64,000 nt of DNA from Streptomyces varsoviensis (GCF_000718635.1 NZ_JOBF01000003.1:62001-126000); one strand, 5' to 3'; shown: positions 8,950 to 17,783, counted from the first letter of the stretch. Translations and numbers: made by a program. Notes: a model not told the origin generated them from the sequence alone.

Positions 8950-8967
8950 CCGGCCCGCCCCGTCCTC

Positions 8968-9007
8968 GGAGCGGCCACCCGTGCGCTACGCGCCGGGTGG
9001 CCGCTCC
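8968..9007 (+). terminator. Terminator of nadE
   Basis: Arms GGAGCGGCCACCCG (8968-8981) and CGGGTGGCCGCTCC (8994-9007) form a perfect 14-bp stem with a 12-base loop, 19 bp after the nadE stop codon. Confidence 0.85.
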
Positions 9008-9257
9008 ATGTCGTTCACGCGCGGTACGGGCGGTACGGGCGGGAGCCCCGGAAACCGCGGCCACCAGCGGCGTGGCGGCGGACCCGCGCCGGGGAACCAG
9101 CCGCGACCGCGGGAACGCCCCGGCCTCCGTCGAGCAGGCCGAGGCACCGCCGGCCCGATCCCGTCTGGTCACGACCGGCGAGGTCACCGGTGGGCGCGGC
9201 GTCAGCGACGTCGTCGAGCTGGACCGAGCTGGAGGCCGTGCGCGCCGAGCCCACCGG

Positions 9258-9402
9258 CTAGCCCCGAGCGACCTCGGCGGTGTGCGCGGGGGTGTAGCGC
9301 TCGCCCATCACCTGGTCGCTCAGCGGGGCCAGCGCGGCCAGCGCCTCGGCGTCCAGGGTGAATTCCAGCGCGGCCGCGTTCTGCTCCAGCCGGGCCGGGC
9401 TG
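9258..9402 (-). pseudogene. Aldo/keto reductase, C-terminal remnant
   Basis: The minus strand encodes about 45 residues ending ERYTPAHTAEVARG, preceded by SPARLEQNAAALEFTLDAEA. That is the usual C-terminal segment of actinomycete aldo/keto reductases. Upstream of this the similarity stops abruptly at about 9402, where transposase coding sequence on the plus strand begins. There is no start codon and no NADPH-binding or catalytic Tyr/Lys region, so only a fossil tail remains. The 250 bp between the nadE terminator and this remnant (9008-9257) holds nothing else that can be supported as a gene. Confidence 0.6.
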
Positions 9403-9879
9403 CGCTGTACCAGGAACGCTGGGAGATCGAGTCGGTGCTCGGGGAGATCAAGACCCACCAGCGCGGCCGGGGTGTGGTTATCCCGAGCAGGGCACCGGAC
9501 GGCGTGCGCCAGCAGATCTGGGCTCACCTGCTGGTCCATCACGCCCTGCGGGAGCTGATGCACCGGTGCGCGGCCGGCCGGGGCCTGGATCCCGACCGGC
9601 TCTCCTTCACCGACACCCTGCGGGCCGCCCGCCGCAGCATCACTACCACACCGGGCGTCTTTTCCCCCTGAACTCCTCATCGCCGCACTCACGCGACCGC
9701 AAGACGACCTGCTGGGCCGGCTCCTGCCACCCCGCCGTCTGCGCGGCCAGCCCCGAGCGGTCAAACGGAAGATGCCCAACTACCGGCTCAAACGGGCCGA
9801 ACACCGCACCTGTCCACAGCCCACCAGAACGCCCGCCCAGGCCTTCGTCATCCAACGACCACGATCACCCGACCCCTAA
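9403..9879 (+). pseudogene. IS4-family-type transposase, 3' remnant with frameshift
   Basis: The plus strand encodes LYQERWEIESVLGEIKTHQ, the C-terminal part of a DDE transposase with the catalytic Glu of the Y-x-R-W-E-I-E-x...E-x-K signature. It continues with APDGVRQQIWAHLLVHHALR and LDPDRLSFTDTLRAARRS. Near 9657-9668 a run of T then C (CTTTTCCCCCT) breaks the frame. The C-terminus ELLIAALTRPQDDLLGRLLP continues in another frame to a stop at 9877-9879. The N-terminal two thirds and both ends of the element are missing, so it is inactive. Such C-termini are typical of Streptomyces IS4/IS5-like elements. Confidence 0.72.
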
Positions 9880-9947
9880 CGCAACAGCATTGCGCCTAGG
9901 GCGAGCTCGTCGCCAGGACATCGGCGGCGTGGCGGCTGCTGGCATGC

Positions 9948-11255
9948 GTGTGTCGCTGTGACCGCCCCGGCGCGTATGTGGCGTCGAATGAGCGCTTGGA
10001 AGTGCTGGTGTCTCGCCTGCACGATGTTGCGGTGAACCAGAAACGCGACCCCTTCGTCGTGATGATGACCATCGACCGCGAGACGTCCTCGGTGATTCTG
10101 ACGCGTTCAGACGGTAAGGAAGCCCGGAAGCCCCTGACGCACCCCATGTTCACCGACACAAGCCTGCTGACCCGACTGCACTATTCGCCCCCCATGGGTG
10201 GCCTGCTCGCTGTCACGCGCAACGGCGATGATATTGCCTTCGAGCTGCCCGTTCGTGGCCAAACCGACCAGCTCGACGGGCGCCTCGTCGTGTACCTGGA
10301 CCAGAACATGTGGCGTCCTGTCAGCGATGCCCTGCGAGGCGGGGCCACGGTGAGCGACAAAGATTGTGATGCCGCAGAACAGTTGGCCCAGTGGGTGCAG
10401 GACGGGCGGATCATCATGCCTGCCTCGGCGGGCCACTACTACGAGACCGCCAAGTGGTCCTTGGCGGACAAGCGGTACGACCTGGCCCTTACGATCCTCC
10501 AGCTGAGCCGTGGCTGGCAGATGCGCGACCCCCTACAGGTGCGGAATGACGAGATCCTTGGGATGTTCCGTTGCTGGCGGGGCTCGGGGGACGATGCACA
10601 AGCGCGCGATGTGTTCACGCTTGCCCCGAATGCGCTTCACTCGCCGACTCGTGGAGTAGGGCCCTACACGCCACCTCCGGATTTCCCGGTCGAGGATGCC
10701 TTCCGCCAAGTTTGCTTGACGTCCGCGACCACCTACATCGACGTCATGCTCGACGCTGAGCATGTCGAGCCCGGACCTGAGACCGGGTGGGTTGAGTTGA
10801 ACCAGCGATTCAGCGACTGGCTCGACTCTCAGGATCGGGACTCGCAGCAGAAACGTCGATCGATCGATGTCCTCTTGTTCGATGACTTCCGGCGCGAACT
10901 GGCAGAGGGAGCACAGGCTGCGGGCTTGTCTCCGCAGGATCTCCAACAGTGGTGTGAGAAGCAGCCAATGAAGGGCTTCGGCACCCTGCCTGCATCGGGG
11001 CTCTACCGCGAGATGCTCCACAACCGGCACCTCAACAAGGGAACGCGATGGAGGAGGAACGACCTCACAGACATGATCTACCTGTCCTGTGCGGCCGGGT
11101 ACGCCGATTTCGTCGTGTGCGAGCGCCACATGCGCGAACCCCTTGAGCGGGGTATCAGGCGGCTAGCCCGCCCCACGAAGCTGTTCCGTCGCCTAAGTGA
11201 AGCCGTTTCGGCTGTAGATGATGCCTTGCGACAAGGAGTGCCTCACGCCGATTGA
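9948..11255 (+). CDS. Unrecognised protein with PIN-like acidic motifs, accessory gene
   Basis: This is a 435-residue protein (425 if the GTG at 9978 is used); no family is recognised. The first 110 residues look like a separate small domain rich in beta-strand patterns (FVVMMTIDRETSSVILTRSD). After that, VYLDQNMW (Asp118, Asn120) resembles the first motif of PIN-like nucleases. Glu166 (HYYETAKW) and the C-terminal RNDLTDMIYLSCAAGYADF (Asp372, Asp375, Asp387) could complete an acidic metal site. The middle is probably helical. Base and codon use are less GC-biased than in neighbours, and an IS remnant lies just upstream, so recent transfer is likely. It could be a nuclease effector of a toxin or defence system, but no antitoxin-like partner is beside it. 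Confidence 0.7.
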   Translation: MCRCDRPGAYVASNERLEVLVSRLHDVAVNQKRDPFVVMMTIDRETSSVILTRSDGKEARKPLTHPMFTDTSLLTRLHYSPPMGGLLAVTRNGDDIAFELPVRGQTDQLDGRLVVYLDQNMWRPVSDALRGGATVSDKDCDAAEQLAQWVQDGRIIMPASAGHYYETAKWSLADKRYDLALTILQLSRGWQMRDPLQVRNDEILGMFRCWRGSGDDAQARDVFTLAPNALHSPTRGVGPYTPPPDFPVEDAFRQVCLTSATTYIDVMLDAEHVEPGPETGWVELNQRFSDWLDSQDRDSQQKRRSIDVLLFDDFRRELAEGAQAAGLSPQDLQQWCEKQPMKGFGTLPASGLYREMLHNRHLNKGTRWRRNDLTDMIYLSCAAGYADFVVCERHMREPLERGIRRLARPTKLFRRLSEAVSAVDDALRQGVPHAD

Positions 11256-11295
11256 CTTGCCGGGAGCCGAGCCCGCGAGAACGACGACTCCTAGT

Positions 11296-11317
11296 GGTCC
11301 GGCGCCGGCGCCGGACC
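11296..11317. repeat. Perfect 22-bp GC palindrome
   Basis: Arms GGTCCGGCGCC and GGCGCCGGACC abut with no loop between the end of the PIN-like gene and its terminator. It may extrude as a cruciform or be a protein binding site; no function is assigned. Confidence 0.5.
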
Positions 11318-11353
11318 GTACGCACGAACACCGGCCCCGTACGCACGGACACC

Positions 11354-11380
11354 GGGTCGGCCCCGCGCGGGGGCCGACCC
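11354..11380. terminator. Bidirectional terminator between convergent genes
   Basis: Arms GGGTCGGCCCC (11354-11364) and GGGGCCGACCC (11370-11380) form a perfect 11-bp stem with a 5-base loop. It lies between the plus-strand PIN-like gene and the minus-strand XRE regulator, 16 bp from the latter's stop. Confidence 0.75.
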
Positions 11381-11395
11381 GTAAAAAACACCTGA

Positions 11396-12163
11396 TCAGC
11401 TCAGGGCGTCGGCGGCCTCGGGGGCGCCCCACGCGGGGCGGCCGTTCTCCCACAGCGCCGCGACGTGGGCGGCGAACCGGTCGTACAGCCCGTCGTCCTC
11501 CAGCCGCCGCAGGTGCAGCATCGGCGACTCGTGGCCGAGGAGGCTCGACAGGTGCGGCGTCACCAGCATCTGGTCGTCGAACGCGAAGACCGACAGGGCG
11601 ATGTGCTCATCGCTGAACCGGGCCTGGATGCCGGACCGTTCGCCCGCCTCCTGGAGCGCGGCGAGGGTGATCCTGATCCGCGTGGAGACGGTCAGCGGCA
11701 CCCCTTCGACCTCCTCGCGGCGGCGCGTCACCTCGGAGGCGGGGTCGCCCACCAGGAAGCGGACCTGGCAGCCCGCCGCCACCTTGGCCGTGAGCCGCGC
11801 GGCGAGCCGCGGATGCTCCTGCCAGACAAAGTAGTTGGTGTACCCCGCGAAGGTGATGTTCCGCGTGGCGGAGTGGATGAGCGCGGCCCACACCGTCCTG
11901 GGGCACGCGCTGCGGTACGGGTAAGCTGACACGATCTCCCGGTCCGCGCCCACCTTCACGGTGGAACGGACGCTCTTGGGCCACAGCACGTCGGCACTCA
12001 CTCCCAGCGCCGCCTCCACCCCGTCGCGGGTCCGTGGATGCGGGACGCGAGCGGGGTTCGACAGCCATCGTTCCGCGGTCTTGGTCGACACTCCGACTGT
12101 ACGGGCGAGACATCCGGCGGTCATACGTGACGCCGCCATAGCATCGCGCAGAGCTGTGTTCAA
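11396..12163 (-). CDS. XRE-type regulator with phospholipase D-like C-terminal domain
   Basis: This 255-residue protein has an N-terminal helix-turn-helix (about 1-65, with CLARTVGVSTKTAERWLSNP). A C-terminal domain of about 170 residues contains AGYTNYFVWQEHPRL, VRFLVGDPASEV and SDEHIALSVFAFDDQMLVTP. Such C-termini, named DUF5919 or PLD-like in Streptomyces regulators, have a phospholipase D-like fold. The HKD catalytic motif is absent here, so a ligand-sensing or structural role is more likely than catalysis. It is divergent from a 66-residue protein gene across 107 bp containing the short inverted repeat GGAC-GGTA-GTCC, a possible autoregulatory site. Confidence 0.75.
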   Translation of the reverse strand: MNTALRDAMAASRMTAGCLARTVGVSTKTAERWLSNPARVPHPRTRDGVEAALGVSADVLWPKSVRSTVKVGADREIVSAYPYRSACPRTVWAALIHSATRNITFAGYTNYFVWQEHPRLAARLTAKVAAGCQVRFLVGDPASEVTRRREEVEGVPLTVSTRIRITLAALQEAGERSGIQARFSDEHIALSVFAFDDQMLVTPHLSSLLGHESPMLHLRRLEDDGLYDRFAAHVAALWENGRPAWGAPEAADALS

Positions 12164-12192
12164 GGCTTCCCCTGGGACGTTCGGGCCACTAA

Positions 12193-12204
12193 GGACGGTA
12201 GTCC
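12193..12204. promoter_or_regulatory. Small inverted repeat in divergent promoter region
   Basis: GGACGGTAGTCC has 4-bp arms around GGTA and lies 30 bp upstream of the XRE gene and 67 bp upstream of the small gene at 12271. It is a candidate operator for the adjacent regulator; short and therefore weak evidence. Confidence 0.35.
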
Positions 12205-12270
12205 CAACGAGTGCGATACGTCCGGGGCACGGGAGTTAAAGCGCGTCGCCAGGTGACCGATATTCAGACC

Positions 12271-12471
12271 ATGGAAAGTTCACTGGGGGAGCGCGGCTCC
12301 CCAACGCAGCGGCCACTCGTCGTGGACATCCGTACGGGAACGGTCGGCCATGTCATGGCCTCGTATCTGGGCGAGGTCTATTTGCGCCCGGTGCACGGCG
12401 GCCCGGAGTGGACCCTCCCCGCGGACCGGGTGCGGTCGGCCACCGCCGAGGAGGCGGAGGCGGCCCGTTAA
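12271..12471 (+). CDS. Small conserved-looking hypothetical protein
   Basis: This 66-residue acidic protein starts with a polar leader, then VVDIRTGTVGHVM...GEVYLRPVHGGPEWTLPADRVR. The pattern is a small beta-barrel-like fold often seen in short Streptomyces proteins encoded next to XRE regulators. No enzymatic motif or signal peptide is visible. The ATG at 12271 is chosen; AGGTGA lies 13 bases upstream, a loose match. The frame is open upstream to an ATG at 12211, which would add 20 unlikely residues. The divergent arrangement suggests that the XRE protein controls it. Confidence 0.6.
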   Translation: MESSLGERGSPTQRPLVVDIRTGTVGHVMASYLGEVYLRPVHGGPEWTLPADRVRSATAEEAEAAR

Positions 12472-12858
12472 GGCCGTCCCGCCCCACGGGCCGCCGCCAC
12501 CGCGCGCCGCGGCTACCGGAGGAAGCGCCCAGCTCACGCGTGCGTACGCCCGGACTCGCCGGAGCCGGCGGCCACCGCCGCCGCACCGCCCCGCCCCCCA
12601 CCCCGGGGCCGGCAGCGCAGTCCCGCGGCACAGCCGGCCGGGGGCGCGGACCAACAGTCCCGCGCCCCGCCGCCGGCGCCGCCGCCCGTATGGGCCGCCG
12701 AGCGCCAGGCTCCGCCGCCGTGGCCACGTGCCGTCCGCGCGACCGGCGCCGAGGCCGCCCGCCTCCGCCGTACGCGGGCGTCCACGCGACGGTCACCGGC
12801 ACCTCCCGTACGGACCGCCTGCGCGGCGAGAGCGCCGGCACCGCCCGTACGCGGGCGC
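12472..12858. other. 387-bp GC-rich spacer without a supported gene
   Basis: The region is extremely GC-rich, with many CGTACG and CCGCCG words and no frame showing normal Streptomyces codon bias, start plus ribosome binding site, or a recognisable product. It separates the small plus-strand gene from a convergent MFS gene. No clear terminator or repeat was recognised. Confidence 0.5.
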
Positions 12859-14070
12859 CTACGCCGCCGGTTCCCTGCTCGGGGTCTCGCCCGCGCCCTG
12901 GGCGACGACGCGGGTGGCGTCGCGCGGTGTGCCGCGGTCCAGCGTTCCGGCCGTCACCGCGATGCCCAGCCCGGCCGCGGCCAGTACCGCGCCGACCAGC
13001 GCCGGGGAGGTCCAGCCCCAGCCCGCGCCGATGGCGAGCCCGCCGAGCCAGGCGCCGCCCGCGTTGGCGAGGTTGAAGGCGGAGTGGTTGGAGGCCGAGG
13101 CGAGCGTCGGGGCGTGCCGGGCCTTGGACATGACCAGCATCTGGAGCGGCGTGGTGGTCATGAAGCCGACCGCGCCGAGCACCACGACCGAGATCAGCGC
13201 CGCCCATTTCACGTGCACCGCGAAGTCGAAGACCACCAGGGCCACGGCTAGGGCGCCCAGCGAGCCGTACAGCGTCGGGCGGAGCGCCCGGTCGGTGAGC
13301 GGGCCCGCGGCGAGCGCGCCGAGCGTCATGCCGATGCCGAAGAGGGCCAGCACCAGCGTCACGGAGGTCTCGGAGAAGCCGGTGACCTTGGTCATCATCG
13401 AGGAGAGGTAGCTGTAGACGGCGAAGACGCCGCCGAAGCCGAAGACGGCGGTGAGCAGGCCGAGCAGCACCTGCCGGTTGCCCATCGCGCGCAGTTCGTG
13501 GCCGAGGCCGCCCTGGTGCTCCAGGGAGAGGCGCGGTACGAGCGCGGCGAGCGCCGCCATCGCGACGAGGCCGATCCCGGCGACGACCAGGAAGGTGGCG
13601 CGCCAGCCGAGGTGCTGGCCGAGCAGGGTGGCGGCGGGTACGCCGACGATGTTGGCGACGGTGAGGCCGAGGAACATCGTGGCGACGGCGCGCGCCTGCC
13701 GCCCGTCGCTGACGAGCCGGGCGGCGACCACCGCGCCGACGCCGAAGAAGGCGCCGTGCGGCAGTCCGGCGAGCACCCGCCCGGCGACCAGCAGCCCGAA
13801 ACTGTGGGCGAGCGCCGAGGCGAGGTTCCCGATCGTGAACACCGCCATGAGGAGCAGGAGCATCCGCTTGCGCGGCACGCGCGACCCGAGGGCGGTGAGC
13901 AGGGGCGCGCCGATGACGACGCCGATGGCGTAGGCGGAGACGAGATATCCGGCGGTGGGCACCGAGGTGCCCAGGTCGTCGGCGACGTTGGGCAGCAGGC
14001 CCATCATCACGAACTCGGTGGTGCCGATCCCGAAGGCGGATATCGCCAGGGCGAGCAGCGCCAGGGGCAT
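12859..14070 (-). CDS. MFS transporter, DHA1 family (arabinose-efflux/drug-export type)
   Basis: This 403-residue protein has 12 predicted membrane helices in two six-helix halves. The first helix carries GIGTTEFVMMGLLP, the typical AraJ/YdhP/PbuE-like opening. The loop between helices 2 and 3 is LTALGSRVPRKRMLLLLM, a variant of MFS motif A. Members export drugs, sugars or nucleosides by proton antiport. The ATG at 14070 follows GGAAGG by 6 bases. A longer frame upstream lacks a ribosome binding site. No regulator is adjacent; the upstream neighbour ends about 105 bp away on the same strand. Confidence 0.88.
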   Translation of the reverse strand: MPLALLALAISAFGIGTTEFVMMGLLPNVADDLGTSVPTAGYLVSAYAIGVVIGAPLLTALGSRVPRKRMLLLLMAVFTIGNLASALAHSFGLLVAGRVLAGLPHGAFFGVGAVVAARLVSDGRQARAVATMFLGLTVANIVGVPAATLLGQHLGWRATFLVVAGIGLVAMAALAALVPRLSLEHQGGLGHELRAMGNRQVLLGLLTAVFGFGGVFAVYSYLSSMMTKVTGFSETSVTLVLALFGIGMTLGALAAGPLTDRALRPTLYGSLGALAVALVVFDFAVHVKWAALISVVVLGAVGFMTTTPLQMLVMSKARHAPTLASASNHSAFNLANAGGAWLGGLAIGAGWGWTSPALVGAVLAAAGLGIAVTAGTLDRGTPRDATRVVAQGAGETPSREPAA

Positions 14071-14175
14071 GTAAGACCTTCCAAAAGCTGGGTTTCGCGC
14101 GCATTCACTGTGCGACTGTGCGAATGGCGAAAACAAAGCCTGGCAGGCCGATTGTTCCTGCGGGTGTGCGCGGCG

Positions 14176-15207
14176 TTAAATCTTGACGGAGGCCGCCACC
14201 GGGAGGTGGTCGCTGCCCGTCTCGGGCAGGGTCCAGGACGAGACCGGGTCCATCCCCTTGACCAGGATCTGGTCGATGCGGGCCATCGGGAAGGACGCGG
14301 GCCAACTGAAGCCGAAGCCGCTGCCCGCGGCGCCCTGCGCCGAGCGGAGCTGGGAGGTGACGGGGGCGAGCGAGCGGTCGTTCACGGTGCCGTTGAGATC
14401 GCCGAGGAGGATGACCTTCTGCTCGGTCTCGGAGCGGATGGCCCGGCCCAGCGCCGCGCCGCTGGCGTCGCGCTGGTTGGCGGTGAACCCGGCCTTGAAC
14501 TTCACGCGGACCGACGCGAGGTGGGCGACGTAGACGCCGACCTTGCCGTGCGGTGTCGCCACCGTGGCGCGCATCGCCCGGGACCAGCCCATCTCGATGT
14601 CGACGGTCTGGGCGCCGGAGATCGGGTACTTGCTCCACAGCCCGACCGTGCCCTTGACGCTGTGGTACTTGTACGTGCTCGCCAGCGTCTTCTCGTACGT
14701 GGGGACGGCGCTGGTCTTGAGCTCCTCCAGGGCCAGGATGTCCGCGCCGGCGGCGGCCACGTCCTTCGCCGTGGTCGCCGGGTCGGGGTTGTCCGCGTCG
14801 ACGTTGTGGGTGGCGACGGTGAGGTTGCCGCCCTTGCCGGTCTGGTCGCCGAGCAGCCCGCCGAAGAGGTTGAGCCAGACGATGGCGGGGAGCAGCAGCG
14901 CGATCAGGGCGGTCGCCGAGCGGCGGACGAGGGCGAGGACGAGCAGCACCGGGACGGCGAGGCCGAACCAGGGCAGGAAGGTCTCGAAGAGGCTGCCGAG
15001 GTTGCCGATGTCGTTGGGGAGGGACGCGTGGAACGCCATGAGGAGGCCGAGGATGATGGCGAGCGCGGCGAGGATGAGTCCGCGCCGCCAGATCCCGCCG
15101 TCGCGCCACCGGTCGAGGAGCCGGCGGGCTCGCGCGCGGGCGCTCGTGCTGGTGCGCCCCCCCACGGCCCCTTCGCGGTCCGTTTCCTCCATGTGTGCCT
15201 GCGGCAT
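14176..15207 (-). CDS. Membrane-anchored endonuclease/exonuclease/phosphatase family protein
   Basis: This 343-residue protein has a basic cytoplasmic head, three hydrophobic helices (about residues 40-120) and then an EEP catalytic domain. EEP landmarks are THNVDADN, LALEEL (metal-binding Glu), LLGDLNGT (catalytic Asp and Asn) and GSDHLPV (final Asp-His). The domain therefore faces the outside and may be a secreted-side nuclease or phosphoesterase. Similar proteins are widespread in Streptomyces and are mostly uncharacterised. The start at 15207 is supported by GAGGAC about 6 bases upstream. Confidence 0.88.
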   Translation of the reverse strand: MPQAHMEETDREGAVGGRTSTSARARARRLLDRWRDGGIWRRGLILAALAIILGLLMAFHASLPNDIGNLGSLFETFLPWFGLAVPVLLVLALVRRSATALIALLLPAIVWLNLFGGLLGDQTGKGGNLTVATHNVDADNPDPATTAKDVAAAGADILALEELKTSAVPTYEKTLASTYKYHSVKGTVGLWSKYPISGAQTVDIEMGWSRAMRATVATPHGKVGVYVAHLASVRVKFKAGFTANQRDASGAALGRAIRSETEQKVILLGDLNGTVNDRSLAPVTSQLRSAQGAAGSGFGFSWPASFPMARIDQILVKGMDPVSSWTLPETGSDHLPVAASVKI

Positions 15208-15541
15208 CCGCTGTCCTCACTGCTCCGCGTGGTGTTTCCCCGGCCTCGTGCTCGGGCGTGCCGGCCGCCGGGTCACTCGACGATAGGCGACGGCAGGGGG
15301 TTCTTTTGCCCGCTCCGGTCAGGAGCGTCGGTCGTAGGTGAGGACGATCGGGCAACCCGCGCGGGTTCCTGCGGACAGGGCCGTACGGGCCTGCTGTGAC
15401 ACAACGGGCATAATCCGGCGCACGGCCGATCGGAACGCGCAGGAAGTGCTCAAATTCCGAGCATGGACAGTCGAACTCCGATGCGCTAGCAGGGCGGCGG
15501 CCCGCCGCGCCAGGGGGCGCGGGGCCGGGCCGCCGCTCCGG
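15208..15541. other. 334-bp intergenic region
   Basis: No protein gene is supported. The left part is the promoter region of the minus-strand EEP gene. The right part has a CATAAT -10-like hexamer on the plus strand, a less GC-rich tract and a terminator hairpin, listed as a possible small RNA at 15409-15536. Confidence 0.6.
15409..15536 (+). ncRNA. Candidate small RNA (promoter-like box plus terminator)
   Basis: CATAAT (15409-15414) is followed by about 80 bases of unusually balanced composition (including GTGCTCAAATTCCGAGCATG near 15448-15467) and then a hairpin. The hairpin pairs GCGGCGGCCCG (15494-15504) with CGGGCCGCCGC (15526-15536). A transcript from about 15421 would be roughly 115 bases. 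The hairpin also serves as terminator of the minus-strand TetR gene that ends at 15542. A short open frame inside (ATG GAC AGT CGA ...) has no good ribosome binding site. The -35 region is poor, so this is tentative. Confidence 0.3.
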
Positions 15542-16138
15542 TCACGGCCGGGGCCGCACCCCCGCGAGGACCGCGTCGACGATCTGTTCGGGAAGCCCCT
15601 CGGGGAGGTCGGCGCGCTCGTGCAGCACCGCGCGGACGAGCATGGGGCCGGTGAAGAGGTCGGCGGTCAGCTCCGGGTCGAGGTCACCCCGGATCTCCCC
15701 GGTGGCGATGCCCCGCCGCAGCACGGCGCACAGCGCCTCGCGCCGGCCGCGTACGACCGTGTCGTGGTACTCCTCCCACAGCCGCGGCTGCGCCTTCATC
15801 TGGTCGATCATCGTGCGCAGCAGCGCCGAGTGGCGCTTGGCCAGGCCGCGCCGGCGCATGACCTCCAGGAGGGCGACGAGATCGTCGCGGACCGACTCGC
15901 CGACCAGCTCGGGCTGGTCCTCGTCCAGGGTGCGCAGCACGTCGATCATCAGCGCCTCCTTGCCCGCCCAGCGCCGGTAGACGGCGGCCTTGCCGACGCC
16001 CGCCTCGCGGGCGATGCGCTCGATGGACAGCCCGCACACCGACTCGCCGTCCTCCAGGAGCCGCAGCACGGTCTCGATGACGGCCGTGTCGACGGCGGCG
16101 CTGCGGGGCCGGCCGCGGGTCGGCGGGGGCTGGCTCAC
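15542..16138 (-). CDS. TetR family regulator of the adjacent exporter
   Basis: This 198-residue protein has a TetR helix-turn-helix (about 20-65, [20 protein letters not shown]) and a C-terminal ligand domain. The start is GTG at 16138, overlapping the stop codon of the upstream MFS gene by 4 bases (GTGA), so the two are translationally coupled. The inverted repeat at 17784-17814, in front of the MFS gene, is the likely operator. The pair would be an inducible efflux unit repressed by this protein. Confidence 0.87.
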   Translation of the reverse strand: MSQPPPTRGRPRSAAVDTAVIETVLRLLEDGESVCGLSIERIAREAGVGKAAVYRRWAGKEALMIDVLRTLDEDQPELVGESVRDDLVALLEVMRRRGLAKRHSALLRTMIDQMKAQPRLWEEYHDTVVRGRREALCAVLRRGIATGEIRGDLDPELTADLFTGPMLVRAVLHERADLPEGLPEQIVDAVLAGVRPRP

Positions 16139-17766
16139 GCGTCGGCCCCCGTACGGTCCGGGGCCGCCGCCCCGGCCGGTTCCGCGCTCCGGTCCGTACG
16201 GGCGGCGGCGCGGCCGGGCAGGAAGACGGCGACGACGATCGCGCCGAGCACGGCGACGGCCGCGGAGCCGACGACGGTGACGTGCATGGCATGGATGAAC
16301 GCGTCGTTGGCGGGGCCGACGAGCGCCTTGCCCGCGGGGCCCATCCGCTCGGCCACGCCGAGGGTCGCCTCGATGGACTCGCCCGCCGCGTGCCGGGCCT
16401 GCGGCGGCAGCGCGCCGAGCTTGTCCTGGATGCCGTCGCGGTAGGTGGTGGAGAGCACCGAGCCGAGCACGGCGACCCCGAGCGCGCCGCCGACCTGGCG
16501 GAAGGTGTTGTTGACGGCGGAGCCGGAGCCGGCCTTCTCGCGCGGCAGGGACTGCATGATGGAGACGGTGGCGGGCGGCATGATGTGCGCCATCCCGGTG
16601 CCCTGGAGGAAGAAGAGGACCTCCAGCACCCAGATCGGGGTGTCCGTGCCGAGCAGCAGGAACCCCGCCATGGTGGCGGCCACGAGCAGCATGCCCGTGG
16701 CGCACACGGCGCGCGCCCCGAACCTGTCGACGACCAGCCGGGCGCGGGGCGCGAAGAGCATCTGCGCGGCGGCGAGCGGCAGGATCAGCAGCCCGGACTG
16801 GAGCGGCGTGTAGCCGCGCACGCTCTGGGTGTAGAAGACGATGAAGAACGTGACGCCCATCAGCGCGAAGAAGACCAGGGCGATGGAGGAGACGGCCGCC
16901 GAGAAGGCCGGGTTCTTGAAGTACCGGACGTCGATGGCGGGATGGCTGGCGCGCCGCTCGTACAGCACGAACGCCACGAGGATGAGCAGGCCGCCGCCGG
17001 CCGTGCCGTAGACCTCGGGGGTGCTGAAGTCGGCGAGCTGGCCGCCCTTGATGATCCCGTAGACGAGCAGGACCAGGCCGACGACGGACAGCAGCACGCC
17101 GACGGGGTCGAGCCGGCCGGGGGCGGGGTCCTTGGAGTCGGGGACCAGGATCACCATTGCGATGACCGCTATCACCACGATCGGGACGTTGACGAGGAAG
17201 ACGGAGCCCCACCAGAAGTGGTCGAGGAGCACGCCGCCGGTGATCGGGCCGATGGCGATGGCGAGGCCGACGGCGCCGGCCCAGATGCCGATCGCCTTGG
17301 GCTGCTCGTCGCGCTCGAAGACGTTCATGATGATGGCGAGCGTGGCGGGCATCACGAAGGCGCCGCCGAAGCCCATCACCGCGCGGAACGCGATGAGTTC
17401 GCCGGAGGAGCCGGATATCGCGGAGAGCACCGACCCGATGCCGAACACCACCATGCCCAGGAGCAGCGTCTTCTTGCGGCCGAGCCGGTCGCCGAGCAGC
17501 CCGGCGGTGAAGAGCAGGCCCGCGAAGACGAGGGTGTAGGAGTTGATCGCCCACTCCAACTGGCTCTGGGTGGCGCCGAGTCCGGTGGGGGCGGGCGAGG
17601 CGATGGTCTTCATCGCGACGTTGAGTATCGAGTTGTCGAGGACGACCACGAGCAGGCTGAAGAGCAGGACGGTGAGGATCGCCCAGCGCTTGCGGTGCAC
17701 CGCTTCGGGCACCCGGCGGGCGAGGGCCGCGTCGTCGAGGCCCTGGGGGCCGGATGGGGTTGTCAT
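16135..17766 (-). CDS. MFS exporter, DHA2 (EmrB/QacA) family
   Basis: This 543-residue protein has 14 predicted helices. Helix 1 carries [13 protein letters not shown], the DHA2 motif D1 region. Later segments include the motif A loop [15 protein letters not shown] and the motif C-like segment in helix 5 ([17 protein letters not shown]). Such proteins export drugs, dyes or secondary metabolites by proton antiport. The ATG at 17766 is chosen because the operator and promoter lie just upstream. It is followed by a coupled tetR gene, which overlaps by 4 bases. Confidence 0.9.
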   Translation of the reverse strand: MTTPSGPQGLDDAALARRVPEAVHRKRWAILTVLLFSLLVVVLDNSILNVAMKTIASPAPTGLGATQSQLEWAINSYTLVFAGLLFTAGLLGDRLGRKKTLLLGMVVFGIGSVLSAISGSSGELIAFRAVMGFGGAFVMPATLAIIMNVFERDEQPKAIGIWAGAVGLAIAIGPITGGVLLDHFWWGSVFLVNVPIVVIAVIAMVILVPDSKDPAPGRLDPVGVLLSVVGLVLLVYGIIKGGQLADFSTPEVYGTAGGGLLILVAFVLYERRASHPAIDVRYFKNPAFSAAVSSIALVFFALMGVTFFIVFYTQSVRGYTPLQSGLLILPLAAAQMLFAPRARLVVDRFGARAVCATGMLLVAATMAGFLLLGTDTPIWVLEVLFFLQGTGMAHIMPPATVSIMQSLPREKAGSGSAVNNTFRQVGGALGVAVLGSVLSTTYRDGIQDKLGALPPQARHAAGESIEATLGVAERMGPAGKALVGPANDAFIHAMHVTVVGSAAVAVLGAIVVAVFLPGRAAARTDRSAEPAGAAAPDRTGADA

Positions 17767-17783
17767 ACGATCAGCGTAAGCCG

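Noticed and set aside
8981..9361. Plus-strand open frame after nadE
   Set aside because: It begins inside the nadE terminator, is Arg/Gly-rich without a ribosome binding site, and runs antisense over the aldo/keto reductase remnant.
9944..9961. ATG at 9944 as start of the PIN-like gene
   Set aside because: It is in a different frame and meets a stop at once; GTG 9948 or GTG 9978 are in frame.
15457..15489. Short leader peptide (ATG GAC AGT CGA ...) in the small RNA candidate
   Set aside because: There is no ribosome binding site at a workable distance and no biosynthetic gene follows that it could attenuate.
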